From Croceicoccus hydrothermalis (GTDB taxonomy: Bacteria > Pseudomonadota > Alphaproteobacteria > Sphingomonadales > Sphingomonadaceae): a stretch of 64,000 nt of DNA. Shown here piece by piece: positions 1-8,031 of this stretch (positions within the stretch are counted from its first letter, which is position 1; each line of letters begins with the position of its first letter). The DNA is taken from NCBI RefSeq assembly GCF_022378335.1, contig NZ_JAIQCI010000011.1, forward strand, positions 46,287 to 110,286, read 5' to 3'. A model generated the notes under the pieces. The model saw only the letters and a program-made list of their open reading frames with translations. It had not been told where the DNA came from and made no database searches. The position numbers and the translations under genes are program-made.

Positions 1-1852
1 TTGCATCCATGGACTTAGCCAAAACAGCAATCGTTGCCTCGAAAGGATTGACCCGGTCGATGAGATCGATGTCGAGCTCCGTCACGCTGAGCGCGAACCT
101 GCGCACGCCTTCTATGAAGGCGGTATTTGCTTTGATCTCGCCGTCACCATCGCTTGTCAGGACAGCTTTGGCTTGCTGGGTCAACGTCATCGCTGCAACC
201 GCCTGTTGGCGGACCGCTTCCTGATCGTGTTCGCTCAGCTCGGGGTACTTTTCCCGAATGATCTTGCCCATCTTGAGTTGGGTCAGCTCTTCTGGAACCA
301 CATCGGGGTCGAATACGCCGCGTTCGACCACTGCCTTGTCCTGCACAAAGGTCGCAATGACCTCGTTGAGATCCTCACGGCAGATACGCGTTGCCTCGAC
401 GCTCTTTGGCAGTTTGAGACCCTTGATCTCGAAATGCATCTGGCCGTGATCGTTCACGCCAAAATTGGTTTCACCTTCCTTGTATCCACCCGGCCCGTAG
501 TCGAAGTCCGGTTTCGGACCCGCGTCCTTTGGGGTGAAGTCGAAGCGGGGTGCGAGCACCTGCTCCATGAGCAAGCTCGCCGCAATCGCCTTGAGGTAAT
601 CGTTGATCGCGTCGACTACGAGCAGGCTGTCCGCAGCCGGTTCGGCGATCAGATTGGTAAAGCGAGCGCGGGTCTTGCCCGGCGCATCACGGGTTGCCCG
701 GCCAATGATCTGGATGATTTCAGTCAGGCTGGAGCGATAGCCGACCGTCAGCGCGTGTTCGCACCAGATCCAGTCGAAGCCTTCTTTCGCCATACCCAGC
801 GCGATGATGATGTCGATGAAGTCGCGATCCGATCGCGCATCGGGCGATTTCAGGGCTGCGGCGACGCGGTCGCGCTTGGCGGAATCGTCGTCGACGAGGT
901 CGGCCACTTTGATCACGTTCCCGGCAGCCGTTCTGATGAGGTGGAACCCTGTCTCGGGATCAATGCCCTGCCAGTCGCCGAGGTGGTTCATGATATCCTC
1001 GGCTTCGCGATGCTTGTCTTTCAGGCTCTCGCGCGAATTGACCGATGGGATGTGGACGATGGTTTTCACCGTCGGATCGAGCAGCGCTGAAATCTTCTCG
1101 GTGTAAGGCCCGGTGTAGAAGCTGTAGCCGATATCGAGCGTCTTGAGATACTCGTAGCCATTGAGCTGCTGGTAGTAGGTGTAGGTAACCGTCTCGAACT
1201 TGGCTTCGTCTTCGGGCGCAAGCACCGGAATGGCATCGCCACGGAAATAGCTGCCCGTCATCGCCACGACATGCGCCATGTCGCGCCCGATCAGCTGCGC
1301 GAGCTGCGCGCCGAGGCGGTTGCCGGCATCAGCGGAGACATGGTGGAATTCGTCGATTGCGACCAGGCGGTCGTCGAATGCTTCCGGTCCAAGCTCGTCG
1401 AAAGCGAAGCGGAACGTGGCGTGTGTGCAGACGAGCACCTTTTCATCGCTCGCAAGGAATTCGCCGACCGCCTTCACCTTGGACTTCGCGACCTTGGGAT
1501 CATCGGCACCCGGCGTGTTGCACAGGTTCCATTGCGGGGCGACGTTCCAGTCGGTGAAGAATCCGTACTTGCTCAATGGTTCGCTGCTGAAACTCGCGCC
1601 GATCGAGCGTTCGGGCACGCAGATGATGGCCTGCCGGACATTCTGGTTGGCCAGCTTGTCGAGCGCGATGAACATGAGCGCACGTGATTTGCCCGAGGCG
1701 GGCGGGGACTTGATCAGCAGATATTGCTCACCGCGCTTCTCATAGGCTTGCGCCTGCATAGGGCGCATGCCCAGCTCGTCCGACTTGGCCGACACGCCGG
1801 TCCGGGCGGTCGTGAACGATACGGCGGGAATGATTTGATCCTTGGCGCTCAT
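1..1852 (-). CDS. DEAD/DEAH-box helicase, partial (3' end outside window)
   Basis: Translating the minus strand from the ATG at 1852 gives 617 residues without a stop before the window edge, so the C-terminal part is missing. The N-terminal part is a superfamily 2 helicase: Walker A-like PPASGKS (residues 50-56), DEFH box (167-170) and a motif VI-like QIIGRATR (381-388). This fits an ATP-driven DNA translocase or helicase. No nuclease motif is visible in the part seen. The start codon overlaps the stop of the upstream toxin gene (ATGA), so the two are probably translationally coupled. With the MmeI-type methyltransferase 3.8 kb upstream on the same strand it probably forms a restriction or other phage-defence operon. 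That role is inference; the helicase fold is clear. Confidence 0.85.
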   Translation of the reverse strand, partial: MSAKDQIIPAVSFTTARTGVSAKSDELGMRPMQAQAYEKRGEQYLLIKSPPASGKSRALMFIALDKLANQNVRQAIICVPERSIGASFSSEPLSKYGFFTDWNVAPQWNLCNTPGADDPKVAKSKVKAVGEFLASDEKVLVCTHATFRFAFDELGPEAFDDRLVAIDEFHHVSADAGNRLGAQLAQLIGRDMAHVVAMTGSYFRGDAIPVLAPEDEAKFETVTYTYYQQLNGYEYLKTLDIGYSFYTGPYTEKISALLDPTVKTIVHIPSVNSRESLKDKHREAEDIMNHLGDWQGIDPETGFHLIRTAAGNVIKVADLVDDDSAKRDRVAAALKSPDARSDRDFIDIIIALGMAKEGFDWIWCEHALTVGYRSSLTEIIQIIGRATRDAPGKTRARFTNLIAEPAADSLLVVDAINDYLKAIAASLLMEQVLAPRFDFTPKDAGPKPDFDYGPGGYKEGETNFGVNDHGQMHFEIKGLKLPKSVEATRICREDLNEVIATFVQDKAVVERGVFDPDVVPEELTQLKMGKIIREKYPELSEHDQEAVRQQAVAAMTLTQQAKAVLTSDGDGEIKANTAFIEGVRRFALSVTELDIDLIDRVNPFEATIAVLAKSMDA

Positions 1853-2175
1853 TTGAAAAGCTCGCTGTGTGTTCCGGCGCGGGTGAAGAATATGCCGCCG
1901 CCGGGTGCCGGAATGTCTTCCACACGATAGATGAGCAGGAAATCGCCACCGACATGGCATTCGCGGTGACCCTGCCATTCACCCTTGAGTGCGTGGTCTT
2001 TCCATTCGGGGCCAAGAGGTGCGTCATTGGCGATAAGCATCAGCATGACCTGCTTGAGCCTTTTCATATCGTATCGGCCCGAACGCGACAGCCGCTCGAA
2101 GTCCTTCAGGAATGACTTCGCATAGCCAATCGTCCGGGGCAGCGCGGTGCGCTTGCTCGCAACTGGTTTTCTCAA
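1849..2175 (-). CDS. YafQ/RelE-family toxin of a type II toxin-antitoxin pair
   Basis: 108 residues, the usual size for RelE-superfamily mRNA interferases. The C-terminal half carries the YafQ-type pattern HALKGEWQGHRECHVGGDFL followed by LIYR, and the N-terminal half the family pattern YAKSFLKDFERL. Known members cut mRNA on the ribosome until bound by the antitoxin. The start overlaps the antitoxin stop by four bases (ATGA) and the stop overlaps the helicase start, so antitoxin, toxin and helicase form one tightly packed transcription unit. It may stabilise the plasmid or guard the restriction-like genes around it; the sequence alone does not decide which. Confidence 0.88.
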   Translation of the reverse strand: MRKPVASKRTALPRTIGYAKSFLKDFERLSRSGRYDMKRLKQVMLMLIANDAPLGPEWKDHALKGEWQGHRECHVGGDFLLIYRVEDIPAPGGGIFFTRAGTHSELFK

Positions 2176-2483
2176 GACTTCGGTTTTCCGGCCTCACGCA
2201 GGGCTTTGCTCTCTTCCTCGAGCTCGGCAAACATGTCTTCTGCCTTGTCGAACCGAGGCGTGCCGCCATTTTTGAAGAACTCATCCGCCTCTTCCATCGC
2301 CGCGCGGGTTTCCGCATTGGGAACCTTGAGCTCCAGCGGAAAAGCCTGATCGGTGGCGATGCGATGGAACAGCAGGCGCACGGCATCGGCGGTCGACAGC
2401 CCCATTGCCGCCAGCGCCTCGGTTGCACGTTCTTTCAGATCATTGTCCATTCGGACATGAATCATCGAGCTATGAGCATTCAT
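2172..2483 (-). CDS. RelB/DinJ-family antitoxin
   Basis: 103 residues. Residues 8-50 match the RelB/DinJ ribbon-helix-helix N-terminus (IHVRMDNDLKERATEAL, then GLSTADAVRLLFHRIA), which binds the operator as a dimer. The acidic C-terminus is the expected toxin-wrapping segment. The ATG has a strong Shine-Dalgarno (AGGAGG about 5 bases upstream). An inverted repeat at 2495-2512 lies just upstream, so autoregulation by the antitoxin-toxin complex is likely. It is first in the antitoxin-toxin-helicase overlap series. Confidence 0.9.
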   Translation of the reverse strand: MNAHSSMIHVRMDNDLKERATEALAAMGLSTADAVRLLFHRIATDQAFPLELKVPNAETRAAMEEADEFFKNGGTPRFDKAEDMFAELEEESKALREAGKPKS

Positions 2484-2494
2484 AACACCTCCTG

Positions 2495-2512
2495 TATCTC
2501 AAATGAGAGATA
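2495..2512. promoter_or_regulatory. Inverted repeat upstream of relB, likely autoregulatory operator
   Basis: TATCTC-aaatga-GAGATA: perfect 6-bp arms around a 6-bp spacer, starting 12 bp before the antitoxin ATG and next to its Shine-Dalgarno. Ribbon-helix-helix antitoxins of this family bind such sites over their own promoter. Binding is inferred. Confidence 0.55.
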
Positions 2513-2531
2513 ACCAAGAAGGGTGCATTGG

Positions 2532-2873
2532 TCAATCGAGTTCAATGAGCTCTCGAACCACGAATTCTGAGGACGATCCGTCTTCCAAATCCTTCATGTA
2601 GAAACGTTCGCCGACTTCAATGGCCCGGTCAAAAATCTGCATTTCTCCATAGCGTTCCGCGTGGCTGTCCTCCGGGTCGCCGCCGAAGTCCACCGAACCG
2701 TCTGGCTTGAAAATCACAGGGCGACACCAGTTGTTGCCCTTCGGGATTCCCCACCATCCGGAATGGGGGATGGCGTGGGAAATTGTCTTATCGTCATTGA
2801 GTGGGACAGTGACGACTAGTGGCGACGGCTCGTCATGGTTCACTTGGTCGAACCGGATTCTTACTAACTTCAT
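2532..2873 (-). CDS. Conserved-looking hypothetical protein, 113 aa
   Basis: A 113-residue acidic soluble protein with no motif I recognise. It has no signal peptide or membrane segment. It lies 25 bp downstream of the methyltransferase stop on the same strand and 48 bp before the antitoxin operator region, so it could be co-transcribed with the methyltransferase. A Shine-Dalgarno-like GAGGGAAG precedes the ATG closely. It may be an accessory part of the restriction-like locus or an immunity-type protein, but nothing in the sequence shows this. Confidence 0.6.
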   Translation of the reverse strand: MKLVRIRFDQVNHDEPSPLVVTVPLNDDKTISHAIPHSGWWGIPKGNNWCRPVIFKPDGSVDFGGDPEDSHAERYGEMQIFDRAIEVGERFYMKDLEDGSSSEFVVRELIELD

Positions 2874-2898
2874 CTTCCCTCCGCGGTCTGGTCTAGGC

Positions 2899-5679
2899 TT
2901 ATGCCGCCTTTGCGCTGGTCATTTTGGTGTAGAGTTCGAACAGTTTTTCGAGGCGTTCGGTGTCGTTTTTGAAGCGGCGTCCGATGTAGATGCGTTCCAG
3001 GACCTCGTCGTTGCGATCGTGCGTGTGGCGGAGGTTTTCGGGCATCTTCTCCGGATCGTAGAGTTCAGCAATGGTTTTGGGAAAATGCGCCTCGCGGGCG
3101 AGGAGGATGTCCTCGGCGCAGCGGGTCAGATCAGCTTTGTGTTGTGCCTTCAGACCAGTGGTAGGCAAGGGAAACGTGTTCCAACCTAGGGTATTAGAGT
3201 AGCGATATCGGGTTTCGAGCTTGCCGCAGACGGTGGCGATCCAGACCAGATGCAGGTGCGAAGCAATAAGCGAAAGGTGCCAAAGAGGCGCGTCATACAG
3301 TCCAAACGCCGCGTTTGATACAACCGCGCCTCTCGAAAGCGCGCCTACTGGCAGAACATCCCGATTCTCGCTTGTGTGTATGGGGATGATCAACGGCACT
3401 TCAGTGCCGCCTTTTCCATGCCGGATTTCCGCGAAAGCATGCGGCGTAGATGCTTGTTCTTTGGTCTTGGCCTTTGTACTCTTGTTCCTAAATGCTCGAA
3501 CATTCTCAAGGCGGCTCGCAATGAATTCTATATTCGATGCCTTCTCTACATCACGGTCGGTAATCCAGAGGCAGTAGCGGAACTTGCCATCAATATATTC
3601 ATCGCTTCCGAGATACGGCTTGAGATAATCTTTCCCCGTGCCCTTCGCAACGTCTCTGAACTCATGCGATTTGAGAACCAAGCCGCCACCATCAGCGGGC
3701 TTGCTTCCATAATCCATCGGTGTGAGACCATTCAACGGCTTCGAAACTTTCTTCACGATTGTTGTAGAGTTTGGCACTAGGTAAGGGCCGATGACGTCGA
3801 CACGTCTTTCTAGCGGATTGTCTGGATCAGTCTCATCGAAGAGTTTGGTGTCTCCCTTTTTCACAGTCAGGCCGACTACAACTACCGTCACGCCAGCATT
3901 GTTGGTGGCCAGATTCTTCCATTTGAAGGAAGTTCGGGCGAAGTGAATCCTTACCCCAGTCTTCAAAGCCGCGCGCCAAAACGCATCAACCTGCTGTCCT
4001 TGGCAGATCGAATTGGTAGCCACGAAGGCGCAGTCAGTCGCCGCGTCACGGCAAAGCGGGATCGCTTTGGCAACCCAGCCCAAGACGTAATCTAACGACT
4101 TCCAACTTGCGGTTGATGATTCAAATACCCCGGCGAGATCGAGCTTCTCGCGCTCGCTCATTTCGGACTGGCCGCTGTATGGCGGATTTCCGCAGATATA
4201 CGTTTCGCCGCCCGCATTTTCGAAATCGATCTCGGCTTGCTCCAAGGGCCTTTCAAACAGATCATCGCCTCTTACCTTTACCCCCGTTCCAGTAGGCGGG
4301 CAGAGACTCAGCCAGTCCATCCGAAGCGCATTGCCGCAGGTGATCCAGTTCTGGCTATCGAGCGGCAGGAAGTCGGCGAGAGCCTCCTTCTGCCCGCGAT
4401 AAAGCACGTCACACTGAAACTCGGCGATGATCAGCGCGAGGCGTGCAATCTCTGCCGGAAAGTCGCGCAATTCGATGCCGCGAAAGTTGGTGAGCGGAAT
4501 GTCGCTGTCGCGCTCGCTCTCGCCGCGCCGCTTGTTTATCTCGGCCTCAAATCCGCGCATCTGCTTGTAAGCGATGACGAGAAAGTTGCCCGACCCACAA
4601 GCTGGATCGAACACCCTGATCTTTGCCATTCGGTTGCGCAGGTTTACCAGCTTGCGGCCATTGTCGCCTGCTTCCTCCAGCTGCTGGCGAAGGTCATCCA
4701 GGAACAGCGGGTTCAGCACCTTCAGAATGTTCGGCACGCTGGTGTAGTGCATGCCGAGCGCTCCGCGCTCCTCATCATCGGCGACCGCCTGGATCATGCT
4801 ACCGAAGATATCGGGGTTGATCTGTTTCCAGTTCAGCCCGCCGATATGCAGCAGGTAGCTGCGCGCCATGCGGCTGAAGCGCGGAACCTCCACACTGCCT
4901 GAAAACAGCGCGCCGTTGACATAGGGAAAGGCATCGGCGTGGGGCGGGATGTTCACCGCCTTGCGATAGCGATCGTCCAGCTTGCCTTCGTGCCGCGTGG
5001 GCGTGTCCATCGCGCGAAAGATGTTGGAGATGATCTCGTGCGTGTTGCAACTGTCCCGGTCGCTGAATCGCTCGACCGTAGAGGTGAACAGGCCCTCTCC
5101 GTTGAAGATGTCGGTATCCTCCGCGAAGAAGCAGAAGATCAGCCGGGCCATGAAGTGGTTCATATCAGGCCGGCGCTCCGCCGCGGCCCAGTCGGAGTTC
5201 TCTCTCAGCAGCTCGACATAGAGCTTGTTGAGCTTGCTGGTCGCGCGAATGTCGAAGCTGTTCTCGCGGATTTGCTTGACGGTGGTAATGCCCGCGAGCG
5301 GCAGGAATGCGCCGAAGTGGTTCGGGAAATCGCTGTAGGTGGAGGCGACGGATTCGTCGTTGATCAAATCCTCCGCCTGCAGGTCGACGCCGTCAGTGGC
5401 CAGGATGAACTTGGCTTTCGCCACGCCAGTCTTGGGGCTCTCACGCAGGGCCTTCAGCGTCTCGTCGACCGTGCCCGGATCGCAAGTGGCGATATGGATA
5501 TTGTTGCGCTGGAGGACGCCGCCGGGAACGTCCGAGGCATTGGTTGTCCCAACCCGCAATTGCTTCAGCGTATTCGCCTTGCGCCCGAACGCTTCGAGAA
5601 ACGCGAATGGAAACTCCGCCCGGTCAAATGGCTGGGCGGCCAGTTCTGAAATGGCTTCTTCGATCTCGACTGCATTCAT
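2899..5679 (-). CDS. MmeI-type class I SAM-dependent DNA adenine methyltransferase
   Basis: 926 residues, close to the length of MmeI-family type IIG enzymes (about 920). Residues 178-191 (ARLIFCFFAEDTDI) match the family's helical linker. Residues 358-366 (DPACGSGNF) are the SAM-binding motif and 498-501 (NPPY) the adenine-N6 catalytic motif. The C-terminal half should hold the target-recognition domain. I could not convincingly place the D-(E)XK nuclease motif that MmeI carries in its first 100 residues, so this may be methylation-only, with cutting or translocation by the downstream helicase. It is the first gene of the minus-strand defence locus and has no clear Shine-Dalgarno. DISARM and BREX also use related methylases, but their other core genes are absent here. 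Confidence 0.88.
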   Translation of the reverse strand: MNAVEIEEAISELAAQPFDRAEFPFAFLEAFGRKANTLKQLRVGTTNASDVPGGVLQRNNIHIATCDPGTVDETLKALRESPKTGVAKAKFILATDGVDLQAEDLINDESVASTYSDFPNHFGAFLPLAGITTVKQIRENSFDIRATSKLNKLYVELLRENSDWAAAERRPDMNHFMARLIFCFFAEDTDIFNGEGLFTSTVERFSDRDSCNTHEIISNIFRAMDTPTRHEGKLDDRYRKAVNIPPHADAFPYVNGALFSGSVEVPRFSRMARSYLLHIGGLNWKQINPDIFGSMIQAVADDEERGALGMHYTSVPNILKVLNPLFLDDLRQQLEEAGDNGRKLVNLRNRMAKIRVFDPACGSGNFLVIAYKQMRGFEAEINKRRGESERDSDIPLTNFRGIELRDFPAEIARLALIIAEFQCDVLYRGQKEALADFLPLDSQNWITCGNALRMDWLSLCPPTGTGVKVRGDDLFERPLEQAEIDFENAGGETYICGNPPYSGQSEMSEREKLDLAGVFESSTASWKSLDYVLGWVAKAIPLCRDAATDCAFVATNSICQGQQVDAFWRAALKTGVRIHFARTSFKWKNLATNNAGVTVVVVGLTVKKGDTKLFDETDPDNPLERRVDVIGPYLVPNSTTIVKKVSKPLNGLTPMDYGSKPADGGGLVLKSHEFRDVAKGTGKDYLKPYLGSDEYIDGKFRYCLWITDRDVEKASNIEFIASRLENVRAFRNKSTKAKTKEQASTPHAFAEIRHGKGGTEVPLIIPIHTSENRDVLPVGALSRGAVVSNAAFGLYDAPLWHLSLIASHLHLVWIATVCGKLETRYRYSNTLGWNTFPLPTTGLKAQHKADLTRCAEDILLAREAHFPKTIAELYDPEKMPENLRHTHDRNDEVLERIYIGRRFKNDTERLEKLFELYTKMTSAKAA

Positions 5680-6090
5680 AGCGCGACATTAGGCGGGCGG
5701 GTGCGCGATCCGCAACAACCTATTGAAGGTGGCAGCCCTCGAGGTTTATCTGCTTTCGGGCTGCCGAATGGCTTCGCGCTGAGTGAATGGCAGATAGGGC
5801 AGAAGCTGCCGTTCAAAGCCTGGCCGGCGAACGACGCACCTTGGTCGAGTCTCGTCGGTATGCATCGCACGGCCTATTGCCTGAACCGCCAACATAGCGA
5901 TCGTAGCGACGAAGATCGACAGGAACAGTTCTATCCGCTCTATTCGATCTATACTGGCGCACGCGACAATGGAGCGCGGCATGCCATCGATCAAATTCGT
6001 GCTGTCGGCCGCCCTGACGAACACGACCTCGCTCACGTGCGACTATGCGCGCGCTACGGTCATCTTTGACAGCGACTCGGCGGGGGGAGA
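5680..6090. other. Intergenic region between divergent defence operons
   Basis: About 410 bp between the methyltransferase (minus) and the TIR cluster (plus), so it should hold both promoters. Short ORFs exist on both strands, including a minus-strand one at 5746-6036 with a hydrophobic stretch, but none has a good ribosome site or a recognisable family. I call no gene here. Confidence 0.5.
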
Positions 6091-6108
6091 TTGTTACGAT
6101 CATAACAA
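6091..6108. promoter_or_regulatory. 18-bp near-palindrome before the TIR cluster
   Basis: TTGTTACGATCATAACAA reads as an inverted repeat with 16 of 18 positions symmetric around GATC. It ends 9 bp before the first TIR gene, and the Shine-Dalgarno AAGGAG starts at its right edge. This position fits an operator that would block transcription or early translation of the whole cluster. No regulator gene lies in the cluster itself. Confidence 0.45.
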
Positions 6109-6117
6109 GGAGCAGAG

Positions 6118-6666
6118 ATGGTCGAGTTTGTAACGAAGGCCGAGTTGCGCAACTTCGCGGCCAAATTGACTGTCACAGAGCAGGCAACCCTTCGCAAATC
6201 TTTGGCGTCACGATCCCTTTCTGGCGCAACCTTCCTATCGCATTCGAGCAAAGACGATGCCCTTGTAGTTGGCGCGACGCGAGTGCTCGAAGGGCATGGC
6301 GCGACCGTTTACACTGACGAGGTGGATCCCGCGATGCCGCCCTATACGAATGAGGAGACAGCCAATCTTCTCAAACAACGAATCCAGCAGACCCGGAAAT
6401 TTGTCCTGCTGGCCAGCGCGAACAGCAAGGAGAGCAAATGGGTACCTTGGGAGCTCAGCATCGCCGACGGCTATAAGGGAATGGAGCGCATCGCGCTCTT
6501 CCCAGCTGCCGAAAGTGCGAACGACACCACATGGGCGAGCTGGGAGTATCTGGGTCTTTATCGCCGTATCGTCTGGGGCAAGATGCAAGGCGAAAAGGAT
6601 CCACTGTGGATGGTTCACGACTGGAAGCGTAACACCGCTGTCAAACTTAGCAGCTGGTTGGGGTGA
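6118..6666 (+). CDS. TIR-domain protein 1 of the TIR/SLOG cluster
   Basis: 182 residues. A helical N-terminal part of about 35 residues is followed by a TIR domain: strand A with FLSHSSKDDALVV (39-51), the TDEVDP loop (66-71), and the conserved SKWVPWEL (106-113), whose Glu112 is in the position of the catalytic glutamate of NAD-cleaving TIR enzymes. Prokaryotic TIR proteins of this type hydrolyse NAD or turn it into cyclic ADP-ribose-type signals in phage defence. It is the first of five plus-strand genes and resembles the third gene (the WxPWEL motif and flanking residues are shared), so the two probably arose by duplication. Which product it makes is unknown. Confidence 0.85.
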   Translation: MVEFVTKAELRNFAAKLTVTEQATLRKSLASRSLSGATFLSHSSKDDALVVGATRVLEGHGATVYTDEVDPAMPPYTNEETANLLKQRIQQTRKFVLLASANSKESKWVPWELSIADGYKGMERIALFPAAESANDTTWASWEYLGLYRRIVWGKMQGEKDPLWMVHDWKRNTAVKLSSWLG

Positions 6667-6794
6667 GCGGCTTTTTGCCCCTTCCCAAACAGCACGCGGC
6701 TCTGCAAAGGTTGATATCTGCACCGCTACGTAACGGAAGAGACGAACTCTCGTGTCGAATGTGGCGGATGAACAGATCAGGGTGAGGGTGATTG

Positions 6795-7283
6795 ATGGCA
6801 AGACGTGTATTCTTCAGTTTTCATTATGAACGAGACGTCCGGCGCATTCAGCAGGTTCGCCAGTCTTGGGTCGTTCGGCCCGGCGGCGAAGCCCAACCCT
6901 TTTACGACGCTGCGGCCTTCGAAGAAGCGAAGAAGCGTGCGGGCGGCATCGAGAAATGGATCGAGGATCAGCTAAAAGGTACGTCGGTGACGGTCGTCCT
7001 TTACGGCGCGAAAACCTATGATCGAGAGTGGGTACGTCACGAGATCAAGCGCAGCTATGAGCTCGGCAAAGGTATACTCGCAATCGACATCCACAGCATC
7101 CGCGATCCGCAGGCAGGCGTCGATGTGCAGGGCGCCAATCCGCTCGGCTATTGGAATATCGAGCGCGGCGGCCGAAAAGTTTATTTTACCGAGCTATACA
7201 AGAGCTACGACTGGGTGCGGGACGACGGCTATCATAATATGCCGACTTGGATCGAAGCCGCCGCTGCTGCCGCGAAGCGCTGA
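6795..7283 (+). CDS. DUF1863 (MTH538) TIR-like protein, ThsB-type
   Basis: 162 residues from the ATG at 6795, chosen over a TTG three bases upstream because of the GAGGG just before it. The N-terminus RRVFFSFHYERDV and the central VTVVLYGAKTYDREWVRHEI (66-85) match the DUF1863 TIR-like family. Thoeris ThsB, which makes a cyclic NAD-derived signal on infection, belongs to this family. Glu83 sits where the TIR catalytic Glu is expected. It lies 128 bp after the first TIR gene. In Thoeris the partner is a SIR2-SLOG protein; here a SLOG protein without SIR2 ends the cluster. Confidence 0.85.
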   Translation: MARRVFFSFHYERDVRRIQQVRQSWVVRPGGEAQPFYDAAAFEEAKKRAGGIEKWIEDQLKGTSVTVVLYGAKTYDREWVRHEIKRSYELGKGILAIDIHSIRDPQAGVDVQGANPLGYWNIERGGRKVYFTELYKSYDWVRDDGYHNMPTWIEAAAAAAKR

Positions 7284-7412
7284 GGCATAATGATCGCGCC
7301 CGACGGAAGCACGCGCCGCGCGACTGGTGGAACAGATCGAAAGGGAGAAGCTTCGTTTAAAACCTGCAGTCGGGTGAACCGGCTCCGCCTCATTTGTTCG
7401 CGCTGATTCGGT

Positions 7413-8012
7413 ATGTATCTCAAAGAGGCGACCGTAAGGCAGCAGGGCATCGCGAGCGCGCTGGGATGGGGCGATGCGGAAACGGCGTTGGCGTTCAAGA
7501 TGCTGCCGCAGATCATACGGTCTCGCTTCGACATCTTCCTTTCGCACGCCGTCCGTGACGCCGAATTGGTTCTGGGCCTTAAGGAGATTCTCGAGGCGAC
7601 GGGGCGGATCGTCTACATCGATTGGATCGACGACCCAGCGCTTGATCGGTCGCAGGTGTCCGGCAAGACGGCGGAAGTTTTGCGCAAGCGCATGCGGGAG
7701 AGCGAGAGCCTGCTCTATCTTCACACCGGGCATTCGCGGGTATCGCGCTGGATGCCATGGGAGCTGGGTTTTTTCGACGGTCTGAAGGGGAATGTGGCCA
7801 TCCTGCCCGTCATTCCGGACGATGGCCGCCTCGACTTTGAACGGGAGGAATTTCTGCAAATCTATCCGAAGGTCGATGTCGTCAATGTGACGGGCACGCC
7901 GTCACTGCACGTTAATCGCGCTCGCCGGACGGAGAGCGGCGACTATCTCTCGTTCAACGCCTGGTTGAAGAGCCCGGATAAGTTGCGCCCCGATTTCGGG
8001 CCGGGACGTTGA
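7413..8012 (+). CDS. TIR-domain protein 2 of the TIR/SLOG cluster
   Basis: 199 residues. After about 38 residues the TIR domain starts with FDIFLSHAVRDAELV (39-53), continues through YIDWIDDP (68-75) and holds SRWMPWELGFFDG (111-123) with Glu117 as the likely catalytic residue. The DxxxDP loop and WMPWEL box are close to those of the first gene, so the two are paralogues. The stop is followed directly by the next gene (about 19 bp to its preferred start), consistent with co-transcription. As a lone short TIR protein it is more likely a signal-producing or NAD-cleaving enzyme than an adaptor, but this is inference. Confidence 0.83.
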   Translation: MYLKEATVRQQGIASALGWGDAETALAFKMLPQIIRSRFDIFLSHAVRDAELVLGLKEILEATGRIVYIDWIDDPALDRSQVSGKTAEVLRKRMRESESLLYLHTGHSRVSRWMPWELGFFDGLKGNVAILPVIPDDGRLDFEREEFLQIYPKVDVVNVTGTPSLHVNRARRTESGDYLSFNAWLKSPDKLRPDFGPGR

Positions 8013-8031
8013 TATGTGCCGGAGATTATCG

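Noticed and set aside
1..5679. DISARM or BREX system
   Set aside because: A related methylase is present, but DrmA/DrmB or BrxC/PglZ-type core genes are not seen in the window.
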